DNA of 64,000 bases from Diprion similis (taxonomy: Eukaryota > Arthropoda > Insecta > Hymenoptera > Diprionidae): the NCBI RefSeq assembly GCF_021155765.1, contig NC_060108.1:18873025-18937024 (forward strand). Reading direction: 5' to 3'. The number at the start of each line of letters is the position of its first letter. The first letter of the stretch is position 1. The notes under the pieces are model-generated. The model was not told the DNA's origin. It saw only the letters and a list, made by a program, of their open reading frames with translations, and did no database searches. Position numbers and translations under genes: made by a program. Shown here in pieces: positions 36,301-48,968 of the stretch.

Positions 36301-39300
36301 CGCTTATGTGCTGCCATGCTTGTACAGATACGCTGATCATCCTCAAACCAATATGACTGTTAGTAGCACATTGTTTATCTTCCACACAATACATCGAGCA
36401 ATCACTGCTGGCAACGAACTACTTATTGAACATGGAAAATTGTATAGCATGATGAATTTTATTATGCACTCAATTAAGTATACATAATTTACGATAACTT
36501 ATAGCTAAAGCGTGCTTGTTTGGATGAAATCAAAAGAGTAATGCGGCAAAGAGCCTTGACTGTAGACTTACAGCCTGAGGTAGAAGAAGCTTGTCTGAAC
36601 GACCTGTCACTGTATTGCTACGACAAAACAGCAAAAGGAGAAGAATTCGAGTGTCTCCAAGATAATTTGGATAGGTATTTAACTAAAATTTTTTAAATAT
36701 CTTTAGAATTGGTGATTCCTTATTTCAATTGTTGCTTTTATTCCTCTCTTTTATACTTCACAGTTTAGAACAGAAGTGCAAATCAGCTGTGGGTAATCTG
36801 ACTGAGGAACAAGCTGAACACGTTGAACTTAACCCAATCATATCATCGGCATGTGAACACATTATGGAAAAGCACTGTGAGGTATCAAGTTGTGTTAATT
36901 TTTTTCTTCTGTGTTCTCCATATTTTGTAACCACTTCTCATTTTGCCAATTTTTTCACATGTAATGCATGAAATTGACACTGTGTCGAGAAAGGTAACAA
37001 CAAGTGTTCTGTAGAAAAGATTTAAGATGTGTTTAAGTCATGAAAACACTGTTTCAAAAATAACGACTTAAACTAACAGCTAAAGCTGCACTAGATTCAG
37101 CATTGGTGAATGGCACTCACTTGTCGTATTTGCTCGACTGTTCCAATTATTCGACCAAGTGTAACGTTATTTATACTTTGATGCAAATGATGAAGTATAC
37201 TTTGTTTTGGGTCAACATCAGGCGGAACTAAGAGCTGGTCGAGACGAAGGTGATTTAATGGAGTGTCTGATTGAGCACAAAAATGATCCAGACTTGAGAA
37301 AAGATTTTAAATGTCGAGCTGCAGTGGAACACTTTCAGTTGATATCTTTGAAGAACTATCGGTTTACTTATAAGTTCAAAGAAGCTTGTCGTCCACATGT
37401 TATACGGTGGTGCCCAACGTAAGTATATTCAATGATTGCCATTCGTACTTGCTTTAGGAAAGATAACTAACAAGTTTTCATCTTATCCAATCTGACACTG
37501 AATTCAACAGAATTGTTGATTAAATAAATGAGTAAATGAAGTTACTTTTGATTCATCATACAGCCTTATAGTTCATATCAGTATATTCTCTGATTGTCTT
37601 TAGATCTAAAATTAAGGCTCAAGTTATTCAATGCCTAAGCACCATGGTCCAAGAAGATATAATACAAGAAAAATCACACCGAATTCCTAAGGAATGTCGA
37701 CAACAACTAAGAGCCCAGTTATATCAACAAAGAGAAAACATCAACTTTGATCCCATTTTGCAAAAAGCTTGTTCTGCAGACATACAAAAATTGTGCTCAA
37801 ATAAGACACCAGGAAATTCGCAAGTAATAACTGCATACCATAAAAATAATGATTCAAGGCTTACCAGAGAACTTTACCCTATTTATCTTTGTAGAATATT
37901 GTTTGATTGAATATTTATATCAAAATTAAGTTACGCCACATTCTTGCAGATTTTGTTGAGGATTTATTTTTTATGTGCTGCAACTTGAGAACGAAAGGGT
38001 TTCTGTCAATATTAATTAATGCTGTGTATAACTTAGCACACTGATGAGTGGTTGTTATTTTTTTTTCTTTTACTCTTTCTTTCAAATCAACTAGTTTATT
38101 AACATGAAGCAAAGTGCAGCACTTAATTTTATTATAACCATTAGAAGACGCTAGGAATTGGTATTCTTAGAACACTTAGTTAAGCCTCTCTTCCTATCTC
38201 TACTAGTTTGCATACATCCAAATAAACCTGATATTACATTGTTCAAGATTCTGGAATGCCTGGCATCAAATAAACAGTCTTTGTCCGACGATTGTCACAA
38301 AAAATTGTTTAATGTCAGGAAGCAAGAACTGCGAGATAGTTCCAGCGATTTTGCTCTTTTGAATACATGCCATGCCATGTTGCGGCAGTATTGTCACGAG
38401 GAAAGTCAGTCACAGGCTTTAACTTGCTTGAAAAAGTTCAAAGATGAGCGAACTTTCGATGACGATTGCAAGGGTATCGTCATTCAACGAATGATTGAAC
38501 AGAATACAGATTATAGGTTTAATCCGAAGTTGCAATCAGCATGTTCTTCGGATATTGATAAACACTGTAAAAATGTAAGTAAACTAGTCAAATTAGTGCA
38601 GGCATTAGATATCCACTTTTTTATTATTCAATTATAAATTGATTCGTTTCAAGAAATATCGTGGACCAGAGCGTTCATTCATTATTCAATTTGTGCTAAA
38701 ATTGGCAGAAGTTTGATTATAATATTGAATTACTATGTGTAAGGTCTTGAAAGCCAATTCCGTAGACAAAGAATTGGAAGGAAAAGTAATACGATGTTTG
38801 AAAAACAAATTCCGAGACGCTAAGCTCACAGATAAGTGTGAAGGAGAAATGGCAAACATTTTGAGAGAAGCTGCACTCAACTATCGCCTCAATCCGCTAC
38901 TTGCAGCGATGTGTGCTCAGGAGGTACATAATTGTTATAAATTGAACTAGTTAAATTACACGTTAAGTGGTTTTTTTTTCCAGTAGTCACAATTTATGTA
39001 ATACATCCCTCGAATCCCACAATAATTATATAAATACTTGTAATTTTAGATTCAATCGATATGTGGAGATGAAGAAAATACACCAGGTTCGGTCGAAGAG
39101 TGTTTAAAAAACAAATTTAACTCTGGAGACACACAAATGCGTGAGGAGTGCCGAATGGAAGTTGCCTACCTCATTGAACAGGCAAAAGCTGATATAAATG
39201 TAGACCCGCTTTTACAAAAAGCATGCTCCATAGATGTCAGTAAATTCTGCAGCGACATACCTCAAGGAGCTGGCAGACGTAAGTTTTGATAAAAATTTGA

Positions 39301-40115
39301 ATATAGTGATACCTCGCCTTGGTGGCTATAACAGTGTGTTTACATGTGTAATAAAATGAATGGTTTTCCCCCTGTCATTATTATTGCAGCATGCCCCACA
39401 CTAAACTTACTACTACTTACCCATATCAGTAAAAGTTACTTTAGCCTCAAAAGACAAATTTGTTGTCCAATGAAATTAGTTTTAGTTGGGTATTTCGAAA
39501 TGCTGCATTAAAATATGAGGTACTGAAATCATCTAAATTTAGAAACATCTGTTAACATGATTTACGCTTTCTCATTGTTTTGACACCGCCAGACTCCAGA
39601 TGCTTTAAATAACTACCGTACATTTATTTTGAACACAAATGGATCATCGTCCAGTACATTCCACCTGACATTATGACAATATTTTTATTAAAAATTCCAG
39701 ATATTATGTGTTTGCAAAATGTCCTCAATGATGAAAAAATATCGCTTCAGCCAGACTGCTTTAAAATGCTGTCTACCAGAATAGAAATGTTTAGAAATGC
39801 TGCTGAGGTAAGGCTATTGATTAATTTGGTAGAACAAATTTTTTTTCTCTTTCCTATAAGTGTCTTTGCAATTTTCTGTTACAGTTATTGTGATAATACT
39901 ATCATGTAAGATTTATCAATATTTTAGAAAAAAAATTATGTTCACAGCTCACAGCACCGAAGAACATAGAAGAACTTTACTCAACTGTAATAAAAAAATC
40001 GCCAGCAAAAAGATATTTTTTGATTGTTGCATCAACAGTTATTGGAGTTGCTTTTATCATCGGTTTGTTCTGTGGGAAGGTGACAAGGAGAACAATGGTA
40101 ATGAAAAACAAATAA
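33364..40115 (+). CDS. GLG1: Golgi apparatus protein 1 (cysteine-rich GLG1 / ESL-1 homolog)
   Basis: Thirteen exons in frame, 1131 residues: 33364-33690, 34749-35714, 35867-35968, 36074-36358, 36505-36674, 36764-36881, 37222-37418, 37604-37823, 38248-38574, 38744-38923, 39050-39278, 39701-39807, 39948-40115. Human GLG1 is near 1179. A hydrophobic signal segment (about residues 5-24) is followed by a long chain of GLG1 repeats, each about 60 residues, with spaced cysteines and motifs such as CGQDLDRFGC and ACSADIQKLCSN. Near the end comes one transmembrane helix (YFLIVASTVIGVAFIIGLFC) and a short basic tail. It is a type I Golgi protein that binds FGFs, E-selectin and TGF-beta precursors in vertebrates. 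Exons 9 and 10 use AAG acceptors. The final exon can read through to a stop at 40115 or splice at 40097 to a second 3' end at 40807-40833. Confidence 0.95.
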
Positions 40116-40806
40116 TCTATTTAATAAATACGAAAACTTGTGTGAAAGTGGGCAACTAATAACTACAATAGCTGAAAGGATTTGTCGCTTTGAGATGACG
40201 TCAGCGTTTTATTTTAATGGACTTAAAGGATATTTTGTTCATCAGCGATAGAAGTTTTAATTCGTAAATAGTCTTATTCAATCGTTTATAACGTTGCGTT
40301 TTATAAGATGATTTTATATTCTTAGAAAAAACTGTAAAAGTTGGGGAAAAAAAATGAGTATTTCGTGGGTAAAAAGTATAATTTTTAATCATTACATTTC
40401 AAGCATGAACCAATGGTCATTCATAATGCATGGAAGAATCTCTCATATCTTAAAATCTGAGCTTCCCAAAGGGATTTGATACCACTACTTTGCATCAAGT
40501 CATTATAATAACCCATGCAAAACTTGACTTTCTCGAACAGCTCTCATATTATCATGAAGTTGGCTACCAAAAAGCATTAATTTCAACTACATACAATATA
40601 CATCACCCTATCGAATGTGAGCAATTTTTTTTTTCAAATAGAAGTACAGTTTGTCTATTCGGTTCAGTCGCACCTCATGTTACAGAAAGCGATGTCGTAT
40701 CAGAAAATTGATTTACCTATAAAATCATCGAATTTGCTGCTAATCATTGAAGTGTATTTATTACGAGTTGAACCCAATATTTTCATTATGGTAATGCTAA
40801 TTTCAG

Positions 40807-40833
40807 GTTACCCAAAAAGCGCAAAGGGTGTGA
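40807..40833 (+). CDS. GLG1: Possible alternative last exon of GLG1
   Basis: A GTAATG donor follows ATG at 40095-40097 in the last GLG1 exon. A clean TTTCAG acceptor at 40801-40806 opens an in-phase frame, VTQKAQRV then stop. Splicing here would replace the five-residue read-through tail (VMKNK) with an eight-residue tail. Both fit a short cytosolic tail. Confidence 0.35.
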   Translation, partial: VTQKAQRV

Positions 40834-41504
40834 CTAAACCGAATGTAAAAACTGCCAATAGTATAAAGAAAAACCCATTCCTTTCAATAATCTAAATAAA
40901 AAACAGAATTTTAAAGTTGAAAGTGCAACTATCCGTGTGGGGCATTTTAATTTTTTTATTCACAAGGCGCTTATTGTAAGTTCAATATAGTGTACAGCTG
41001 AGGCTACTGACATGCCTAGAAAGTTTTTAGAATCTGGCCAATTGAGGCTGTATAATCTCCAAAAATAAACATAAACCCAGTACTACCGGATGACTGAGTA
41101 ATGAATCGAAAAAAAAAATTTATCGGGCATATACATTTATAATGTAAACATGAAATGATTGCTTTCATACAGAGATTCATACTCGCGTACAATTCCATAC
41201 ATCAGGGCATGGTCGATTTAAAATAATTGTGCTAATAATTGGTATAACATGATCTTGGACTACAAGTCTGAGTTGGGAGGGGAGGGTTATATACATGAAC
41301 ATTCGAAACTAGTGTGTGATATAAATGGTTACTCTGTTCTAGTATCGAAAGATTTGCGCAACAAAGTAAATTGAAAATAGAGTGACCAATCAAATGTACG
41401 GCGTAACAACTCTTGTTCGTTGGCGAGCTGTATAGATTGTAATATTGTAATTTACGTTATATTAGTATTAAACATTGTATAAATTTCTACTATAATGATT
41501 AAAA

Positions 41505-41510
41505 AATAAA
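41505..41510 (+). terminator. Poly(A) signal AATAAA in the GLG1 3' region
   Basis: AATAAA at the end of a long AT-rich stretch after GLG1. If used, the 3' UTR is about 1.4 kb. Confidence 0.35.
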
Positions 41511-42120
41511 CCATTTGATGAATACTTTGTAGTCTGTTCACCTTATATTCAGGGTGACAATGAAAATTACGAGGGATTATTGGTCGTTGTTGTGAAACCT
41601 CGATATCATACTAACAATATTGTGATCGTTACGCTTAGTTGATAATTTCGATGCAATATGTTCTTAGTTCCAAATTATTTTTGATATAATAATTGCAGGC
41701 TATTGTAACAATAGCTGGTAACTGTAGCTAACTTACGTATCTACAGAACAGTTACACCCAATCTGATGTATAGAATAAAATAACTAAAAATTGAATATAA
41801 CTGTGAAGTTCAAAATACATGTTATCGATCGGGGTTCAAGAACGTTTGTAAACTCTATAATAAATCGGAACAGGCTTGCCCCTGAGATTAGTTTTACATT
41901 TACAGCAGAAACGTAAAAAATAATTCAAATTGTGAACAATTTTTTAACAAGCAGGTCAATTTACTCTGCAATTGAGCAAAGAGACAGCTCTATAGCATTG
42001 TTATCCGTTCTGATTCGCAGGAAGATAATTCATCAGTGTTCATAATGACTGTAGCAATCTCCAGCGCTACCTGGGGTGCGCTCTGAGGTTCCAAGAGTTC
42101 GTTTACGTTCGACGACTGGT

Positions 42121-42151
42121 AGCTTAGAGCATACTGTATATGCTCTAAGCT
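42121..42151. repeat. Perfect inverted repeat, 13-bp stem with 5-base loop
   Basis: AGCTTAGAGCATA, then CTGTA, then TATGCTCTAAGCT: the arms are exact reverse complements. On RNA it would form a short, strong hairpin on either strand. Confidence 0.9.
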
Positions 42152-42532
42152 GGTAGTACAACTACTACTAGATTGCAGCGCTCCTACTTCCGCGGCTGAT
42201 TTACTGGAACTTTTGAGCTTCGATAAGAGGTTTACCCCCACCACGAGAGTTTCTGGACCGGTACATACGTTCGTGCTGTGACCACAGCAACCACACTTCA
42301 CTCCCCCCCTCATTGCTGCCGCTGTCGACACATTTTCACGGGTAGTTTGTGGCTGTCGTAGCGTCGCACTGCTTTCTGCCGCGGCATTTTGATGTCCGTG
42401 AAAATCTAGCCTGACATGACTGCGGACCGTGGAGCATAGACGTCCGTGGGTATAATCAAAGAGTATGTATAATGTATTACTGGAGCTAGGTATCCATCCT
42501 ATCGACCTCGCGAAAAGTAGGGCCGAAGTGAT

Positions 42533-42546
42533 AGAGAGAGAGAGAG
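42533..42546. repeat. (AG)7 dinucleotide repeat
   Basis: Fourteen bases of AG repeat in the presumed CTDSPL upstream zone; a GAGA-type promoter element is possible but not shown. Confidence 0.8.
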
Positions 42547-43676
42547 CAATATGCTCGGGTTTCTCCGTCTCTTTCACTCTGCGTTTGATTGGGTGAGAGG
42601 AAACGTATCGGCCAATCAAGAGGGGGCAAGAAAGACTGATTACAACCAACATGTTATACGTCTTGCTCTCACTCCTCCGCTAGTCCGGTACCCTTTCTTT
42701 ACACGCGAAGCACGCGAAGCTACTTCCATAGTGGTATATGGTCCAAGCTGCAGCCTGAATGCATAGTAGTCAAATCTCCCTAGAAAAACCCCACTACAGA
42801 GTGGTCTACAATGGACGCGTCAGCATCATAGACACAACACATGTTTGCAAAGGCAAATGCACACATAAATAATGTTCCGTGAGTGCGCTGTGTAGACGCG
42901 TAAAGATCAACCATCTTGAGGTTATACGTTAGTAACTCAGTAAACTGTGGTCTGAAATTCCATCGCGGTCCCGCCCCAAGTGTATCCTTGTTTCGGTATA
43001 TTTGGTCCATTCATGAACCAAAGCCGAGAACTCGAGACGATGATGATAAACTGTGGTCGTAGTAGTCACGTACAACACATCGTCTCGTAGTAATTGGCAG
43101 TAATACCCAGTTATACCGTGGTGGCAGTGGTGCAGGGACTCATTCTACAGTTTAGTGTGGGTTTGTGTACTATAAATAAACCTAATGAAGGGAGCTCGGA
43201 ATGTTTTAACAATTCTACGAAAGCAGAATTAAAACTGACCGTCTACTAAGTAAGCAGTGTGTTGAAAAGGTGCGGTGATGGTCGTTAGAGGTTGAAAAAG
43301 AAGACAAGAAAAAAAGTACACAAAGATTGGTGGAAGTGCAGCGTTTCAACGAAGATAAATTTGAGTGAAAGTACATAAGGCAACCAGCGGCGTTAATCTC
43401 TGGGTTAATCGGTGCAGTTTTTTGGTACACGTAGTAATTCTTCACCGATAGATTGAGAAAAATTTTGCTTCTATGTATGTAACTCTCTAGCATAGTGGGC
43501 ATAGTGTAGCGGTAGGTACTGTAGCGATTGAAAACATCGTAACCTGTGCGTCCGCCATTTTGAAATTACGCACGTCGCTGCTGAAAATCGTGCGTGTTTT
43601 TAGTTATTTTTTTCGATTGATAGTTACAAAATCACGGAGTTCACGATTGAGTCGAAGATCAACAACAAATGTTTAA

Positions 43677-46600
43677 ATGGACGCATCGTCCATTATAACC
43701 CAAGTTTCGCGGGATGACGAACTAGGCCAGTTTAACAACGAGAAAGGTAAGAAACGAAACTCGCCTAGGTGTGTAGAAGGTATTGTTTTTAATCGCAATT
43801 TTCAATCGCCACTTGGAATTTACAACTCCAGATGCTTAATATTAAGAGGTCTTATCCTAATCTAATATACGAATCACTATGCGTTTGAACTTGAACAAGT
43901 TAAAAAATTCAAATGACGTTTCGCATTGGATCCAACTGTACTAGTGAGGCAGATATTATATGTATACACATCTACTTTTTCAAATCCTTGAACATTCGGA
44001 CAAACTTTCGATTGATCTAATTAAACATTCGTTTGTCGCAAAGTCAAGATGCGCTTCTTCCAATGTTTCACAAATACAGTCATTTACAATTCACCATTAG
44101 TAACTTTTCACGTGAATACTTCCTGTGTAAATTTTATTACACGTTGTTCATAAAAATGCCCTTTAGTTACAAATATTTCCCTGTGCTAGATTCCTGTTTT
44201 GATTATCAAATACTTTATTCAATTTGAATTTGATCATTGCTACGAAGCTTCGTCAATGATTTAAAGTTTTCATTATTGTTGAAAACATTGCACGCAATTT
44301 ATGCACCAGCCAGCCTGTACATGGAAATACTGTTTTTATTTGCTAAAGAACAACCACTATTCAGAGTTATCGATATATCAACCTTTTTCACAATTTATTC
44401 TTTTTTGCTGATTCTCATGAAAGTAATGAATAAATCCCCGAAATTATATAACTTTTTCCATCGATTTATCAATATTTTGAATTTCATCTAGGAAAATATT
44501 TATGTACTACGAAAATCGTAATTCCTTTGGCCTAAATACTTGCTGGTTGAGTGTAAACAAGAACTGCCTGAGGCAGATCATGTTTTGTCCAATCTTGACA
44601 TAGGTTACCTACCAACACAATTTTATCACTTTGTAACTGACAAAAATTTTTCTTACTTTCACTTGAAAAACAACAATTCTGAGATCAAATTGGGCTATAC
44701 GCTAATTTATTCAACAGTATGACTTAAGATTCATGTTTGTAGATATACCCAACAAAACAAGAATTCTATGTAATTTATATTCACCTTATCGCGTTTGTAT
44801 GAAAAGGCATTAAATTATTATTATTGTTATTATTATTTGTCCGAACATATAATGACATTGAGCGTGCTCTTTTTCTTTTCTGTCATCCAAAGTGACAAAT
44901 TAGTATTTATCAACTGTTATATAATGGGTTCCACCTTAATAAATGCATGTAAGCTCTAATTGTCTGGCAGATTACAGTATGTTGATACAACCTTAATACT
45001 AGCTTAGGTAATTCTATCAATTATACCGTATAAATGAGGATATTCATATTTTCAAGATTTATTCATTATTGGCTAATTAATATACATAATCGCTGCATAG
45101 ATATCAACATGTTAATGCTCGGTCAAAATTGTTTCAAATACTGGAATGGAACTCATTTGAGTACAGATTCAGAATTTTAACTGATTAGTATAGTCAATCG
45201 TGTGGTTCTCATTTTCTCATTTCAGATAAAAAATTTTTAGCTAGCTGTTTGAGTAATCTTTTTTTGATTCTTCTTCTAATGATCTGCAAATATTTATTCA
45301 TGCTTATTTAATTTACTTGCATTACGCAAATATTAGAAATTTAGAGAAATAGGCAATTGGAAAGCTGCCTAGCTAAACATGACATCCATTGATTGGCCAT
45401 GGCTATTAGCAGTAAAGATTAGAAATGATAAGAATTGAGAAGAAACCAGTAATGGGTCATTACATTTACTACGTTTGTTATGGAATTGAAATTGAACTTG
45501 ACAATCATATTTAAAATTCATTTTGCAGGCAATCCTGTGGAATCTGCATTGTGTTTTTTTATTCGCTTTCATGTTTAGTTGAATGTTTTGAATCCTCTAA
45601 TTTATTCTCAATATTCGTTTATCCTTGCAGTTCAATTACCAAAGGAAAATGAAGTTGCCAGTGGGCCAAGAAATGGAAAGAAGCCAAGAGGGCGAGGCCT
45701 TCTACGGTCCTTGCTCTGTTGCTTGGGACGAGGACGTGGCAGTAGTTCGAAAAGTTCGAAAGCCAGTTCTTTGCAGGGTGATGGAAGAGTTTCGCCATCC
45801 CTTGGTAGCGGCTCCCCTCGGTTTTTATTACCCCCAGTTCGCCACCAGGACATGCATAAAAAGTGCATGGTGATTGATTTGGACGAAACGTTAGTTCATA
45901 GTTCATTCAAGCCGATTAATAATGCTGATTTTGTCGTACCCGTCGAAATAGATGGTACAGTGCATCAGGTCTATGTACTAAAGAGGCCTTATGTCGATGA
46001 ATTTTTACAAAGAATGGGCGAGCTCTACGAGTGTGTTTTATTCACTGCCAGCCTTGCCAAGGTGAGTTTTATCTCACAAATATCTTTTATTTATTCTAAT
46101 TTCACAATACAAATTAAGGACTTATTGGAGTTGATTCAATGCACTTCCATAGATACAGGGTTGAGAGATTGAAGGCAAAGCTATTTTCAATTTTATTTTA
46201 TTTAGACACACATTATAGTGTTCAAGTCTACAGAGTGTTTACTAGCCTAGAAAACTCTTAAACTCTTTGAATTACAATTTTCTCTTCATCATGGAAACTC
46301 CTTGAATTCCAGGTAATTTTCGGATTTTGTCCGGAATTTTTGGTATCCTTGCTGGGTTTTAAAAAAATTTTCTATTGGTATAAGATTAAAATATTTTATG
46401 AATCTCAGGTGGTAAAACTATAAGTAGCAATTAAAATTATTTCTCTAAATGCATTGAATTAATTTAAACAGTTTCATTAGAATCTACTCCATTGATACTG
46501 AAACCTTGAGTTTAGTACACTTAAAATTTTGAAATTAAACCATTTTCTACTGTCAAGAAGTTGCTATTTTTTATCTGAAGATATTAGAATGATTGATTGT

Positions 46601-48968
46601 CATTTTTCCATACCCAGACCCTTTATATTGACGTTTTAAGACTGTGTATACGATCCGCAAAGATAAGTTCAAGTTTATCAGCACTTGACAACCACAATCT
46701 ACTTACTAGTAGCAAATATTTGTTTGTTTAACTTGACGTAACAATTATACACTTTATTTATTCTAGTGATTCAAATGTTCAATGATAAAATTCTTCGGTA
46801 CCGTAAGCTGTGAATCACTAGATTAAACTTTGAATTTTATTTGACCTGTTTGATTATCAATTACAGTTGAATGTATAATTTCAAAATTATTAATACCGGT
46901 AATCATGTTTTAAGAAGTCAATCTGGTATTCATAATACTACATATAAGGGTAGGGATAATCTTCTTCCGATTAGAAACTAATACATATTTATGATTTCAT
47001 CGACATCCCCATCAGATATGAATTTTAGATGCCCTGATTTTTACTGTGAATTTCAATTAGTGTTGTTTGAGTATTGTGACATGTATTGTCTTTATGTTAA
47101 TCAGAGAAAGTCTACCAGATCGTTTCAACTAGTCAACAGTATTTGACTCTGCCTTATATTTTATGTTATTTTAGAGAATACTTTTGTTTAACGAAATGAT
47201 AAAAAAAATATAACCTGATGGCTTTAAAACAATTTATACAATGTGTGCAAACATCTTACTGTTTAAGTAGCTTTAAACAGAAATTGTCTCTACATACATG
47301 CACAGACATCAATACATTCATAGTAGGTTATTACTATCCAATGGAATATTAGTGAAAAAAAAATAATACTATCCAATGGAATATGAATTCCATTCATTGT
47401 CACCTATAACTTGTTTGTTAATTTATTTATTTCTGCGTAGAAGTTGCCAAATTTATGTCTAATATTTTATTCATTACTTTATAATTTAGGTACGAATTTA
47501 TCACTGTTCATTTTTCACCGAACATTGCAGTACGCTGACCCGGTAGCAGATCTATTGGACAGATGGGGCGTATTCAGGGCAAGATTGTTCAGAGAGTCGT
47601 GTGTCTTCCACAGAGGAAATTATGTTAAGGACCTTAACAAGTTGGGTCGAGATCTTCAGCAGATTATAATTGTTGACAACAGTCCTGCTAGCTACATTTT
47701 TCATCCAGACAATGCGGTAAGAATACATGTATTCGTTTTCCATAAATTCAAACGAAATGTTAATTCTGTAATATCTATTGTGAACTAACTGGTTTATAAA
47801 AGAAAAAATGAAACTGTTTAATCGTTTCTCTTTTGCTACATTCTCAATTGTGTGTGATGATCTAAAATTGAGTATGACTATGTCCCGCTGTTAAATTCTA
47901 ATGTGTGTAAAATTTTAATTGACTGTGCATTCAAATATGTGACATGAAAATTTCTCGACTGATCTTCTCCTTTATTGTATAATTATCATCGTTAACCGAT
48001 AATTTGTAATACCCTGTTCGGAAACACCTATCCTGGTGTATTATCCAGATTGTCTGTCTGTCACCATAGACAACACTTATTTCAACTAATCTTTAGAAGA
48101 GGCAAAAGCATTCTAGTCCGAGACTTATCTGTTGTCATTTCACATACACGAGAACACGATGCTTAGTGACCCAGAAACTTCAGGAAACCTGGAAATCCTT
48201 GAAATTTTATTGAATCCTACAACAGTTTCTGGCCATTCCAGATTTCGAAAGTATGCTTACTTACATGCGGACTTTTGTGTTTTATGTTATCACTGTAAAC
48301 TAGGAAAATTTGTTATCAAATGTTTATATTTTATCCTTTATCCTTAAATAGAAAGCATTTTTTGCTTGAGCGACTTTGTAACTAGTAAGATACTTCATAT
48401 TCAAATTTACCATGGACAGATAGCAGTAAATAGCATAATTGGACACGGATTAAACTTGGCTGCTAGCAAGAGGAAGCAGATCTATTTCACCTGTGCAATG
48501 ACTTGAAAATTCTGCTTCCAACCCTAGTGAAAAGGTCATTTCGATTACGACAACATAAAAATCGTAAAAGACTTTACATATTGCAAACATGGGGACCAAA
48601 ATTTCTTTATTTTGATTAATAAGTACCGAGATACACTTATTTTCGTATAAGTTCATGAGGTGATAATTGGGTGCTAATTTAATTTTACTATCATTGTTTT
48701 ACATCTACATTATTATTTTCCAATGCTGATTTGTATTTTATTATTTTCCAATTCGGATTTGTATTTTATTCAGGTACCGGTGGCGTCGTGGTTCGATGAT
48801 ATGACAGACTCGGAACTGCTGGACCTGATACCTTTTTTTGAGAAGCTTACCAAGGTGGATAACATCTACACGGTACTTTGCAACAGTAATCATCCCTACA
48901 ACCAGGCTCCATCTACGCGACAAAATAGTCCAAGCCCAGTTTCAAGTCCGCCTGTTGTCAACTCCTAG
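43677..48968 (+). CDS. CTDSPL: CTD small phosphatase-like protein (SCP/CTDSPL family)
   Basis: Four exons: 43677-43746, 45631-46061, 47531-47716, 48774-48968, giving 293 residues. The N-terminus [15 protein letters not shown] matches the SCP family start. It is followed by a basic stretch with a Cys pair ([14 protein letters not shown]) that may be lipid-modified. The FCPH/HAD phosphatase domain runs from about residue 105 to 270. It has the catalytic [10 protein letters not shown] (DxDxT), the insertion region [36 protein letters not shown] and [15 protein letters not shown]. SCPs dephosphorylate Ser5 of the RNA polymerase II CTD, REST and Smads. A Pro/Ser-rich tail (about 20 residues, ending SSPPVVNS) extends past the vertebrate ends I know. 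Drosophila Herzog is the probable fly counterpart. Intron 1 is about 1.9 kb. Confidence 0.95.
48711..48770 (+). repeat. 28-bp tandem duplication at the CTDSPL exon 4 acceptor
   Basis: TTATTTTCCAA at 48713-48723 recurs at 48741-48751, and GATTTGTATTTTATT follows each copy. The duplicated, T-rich unit ends at the acceptor CAG, so the polypyrimidine/branch region exists twice. Confidence 0.8.

Larger units (their letters stand above)
41511..43676. promoter_or_regulatory. Intergenic region with CTDSPL promoter and 5' UTR zone
   Basis: 41511-41950 is AT-rich and empty. From about 41990 to 43670 the DNA is richer in GC and CpG, as expected for a promoter and 5' UTR of CTDSPL. A 220-codon minus-strand open frame (41990-42652) and a perfect 13-bp stem hairpin (42121-42151) lie here; both are discussed as findings. 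Confidence 0.4.

Noticed and set aside
40201-40392. Minus-strand frame of 63 codons after GLG1
   Set aside because: Lys/Tyr/Phe-rich composition typical of translated AT-rich 3' UTR; lies in the presumed GLG1 3' UTR.
42780-43010. Minus-strand frame of 76 codons upstream of CTDSPL
   Set aside because: No resemblance to known proteins and no convincing in-phase junction to the orphan frame at 41990-42652.
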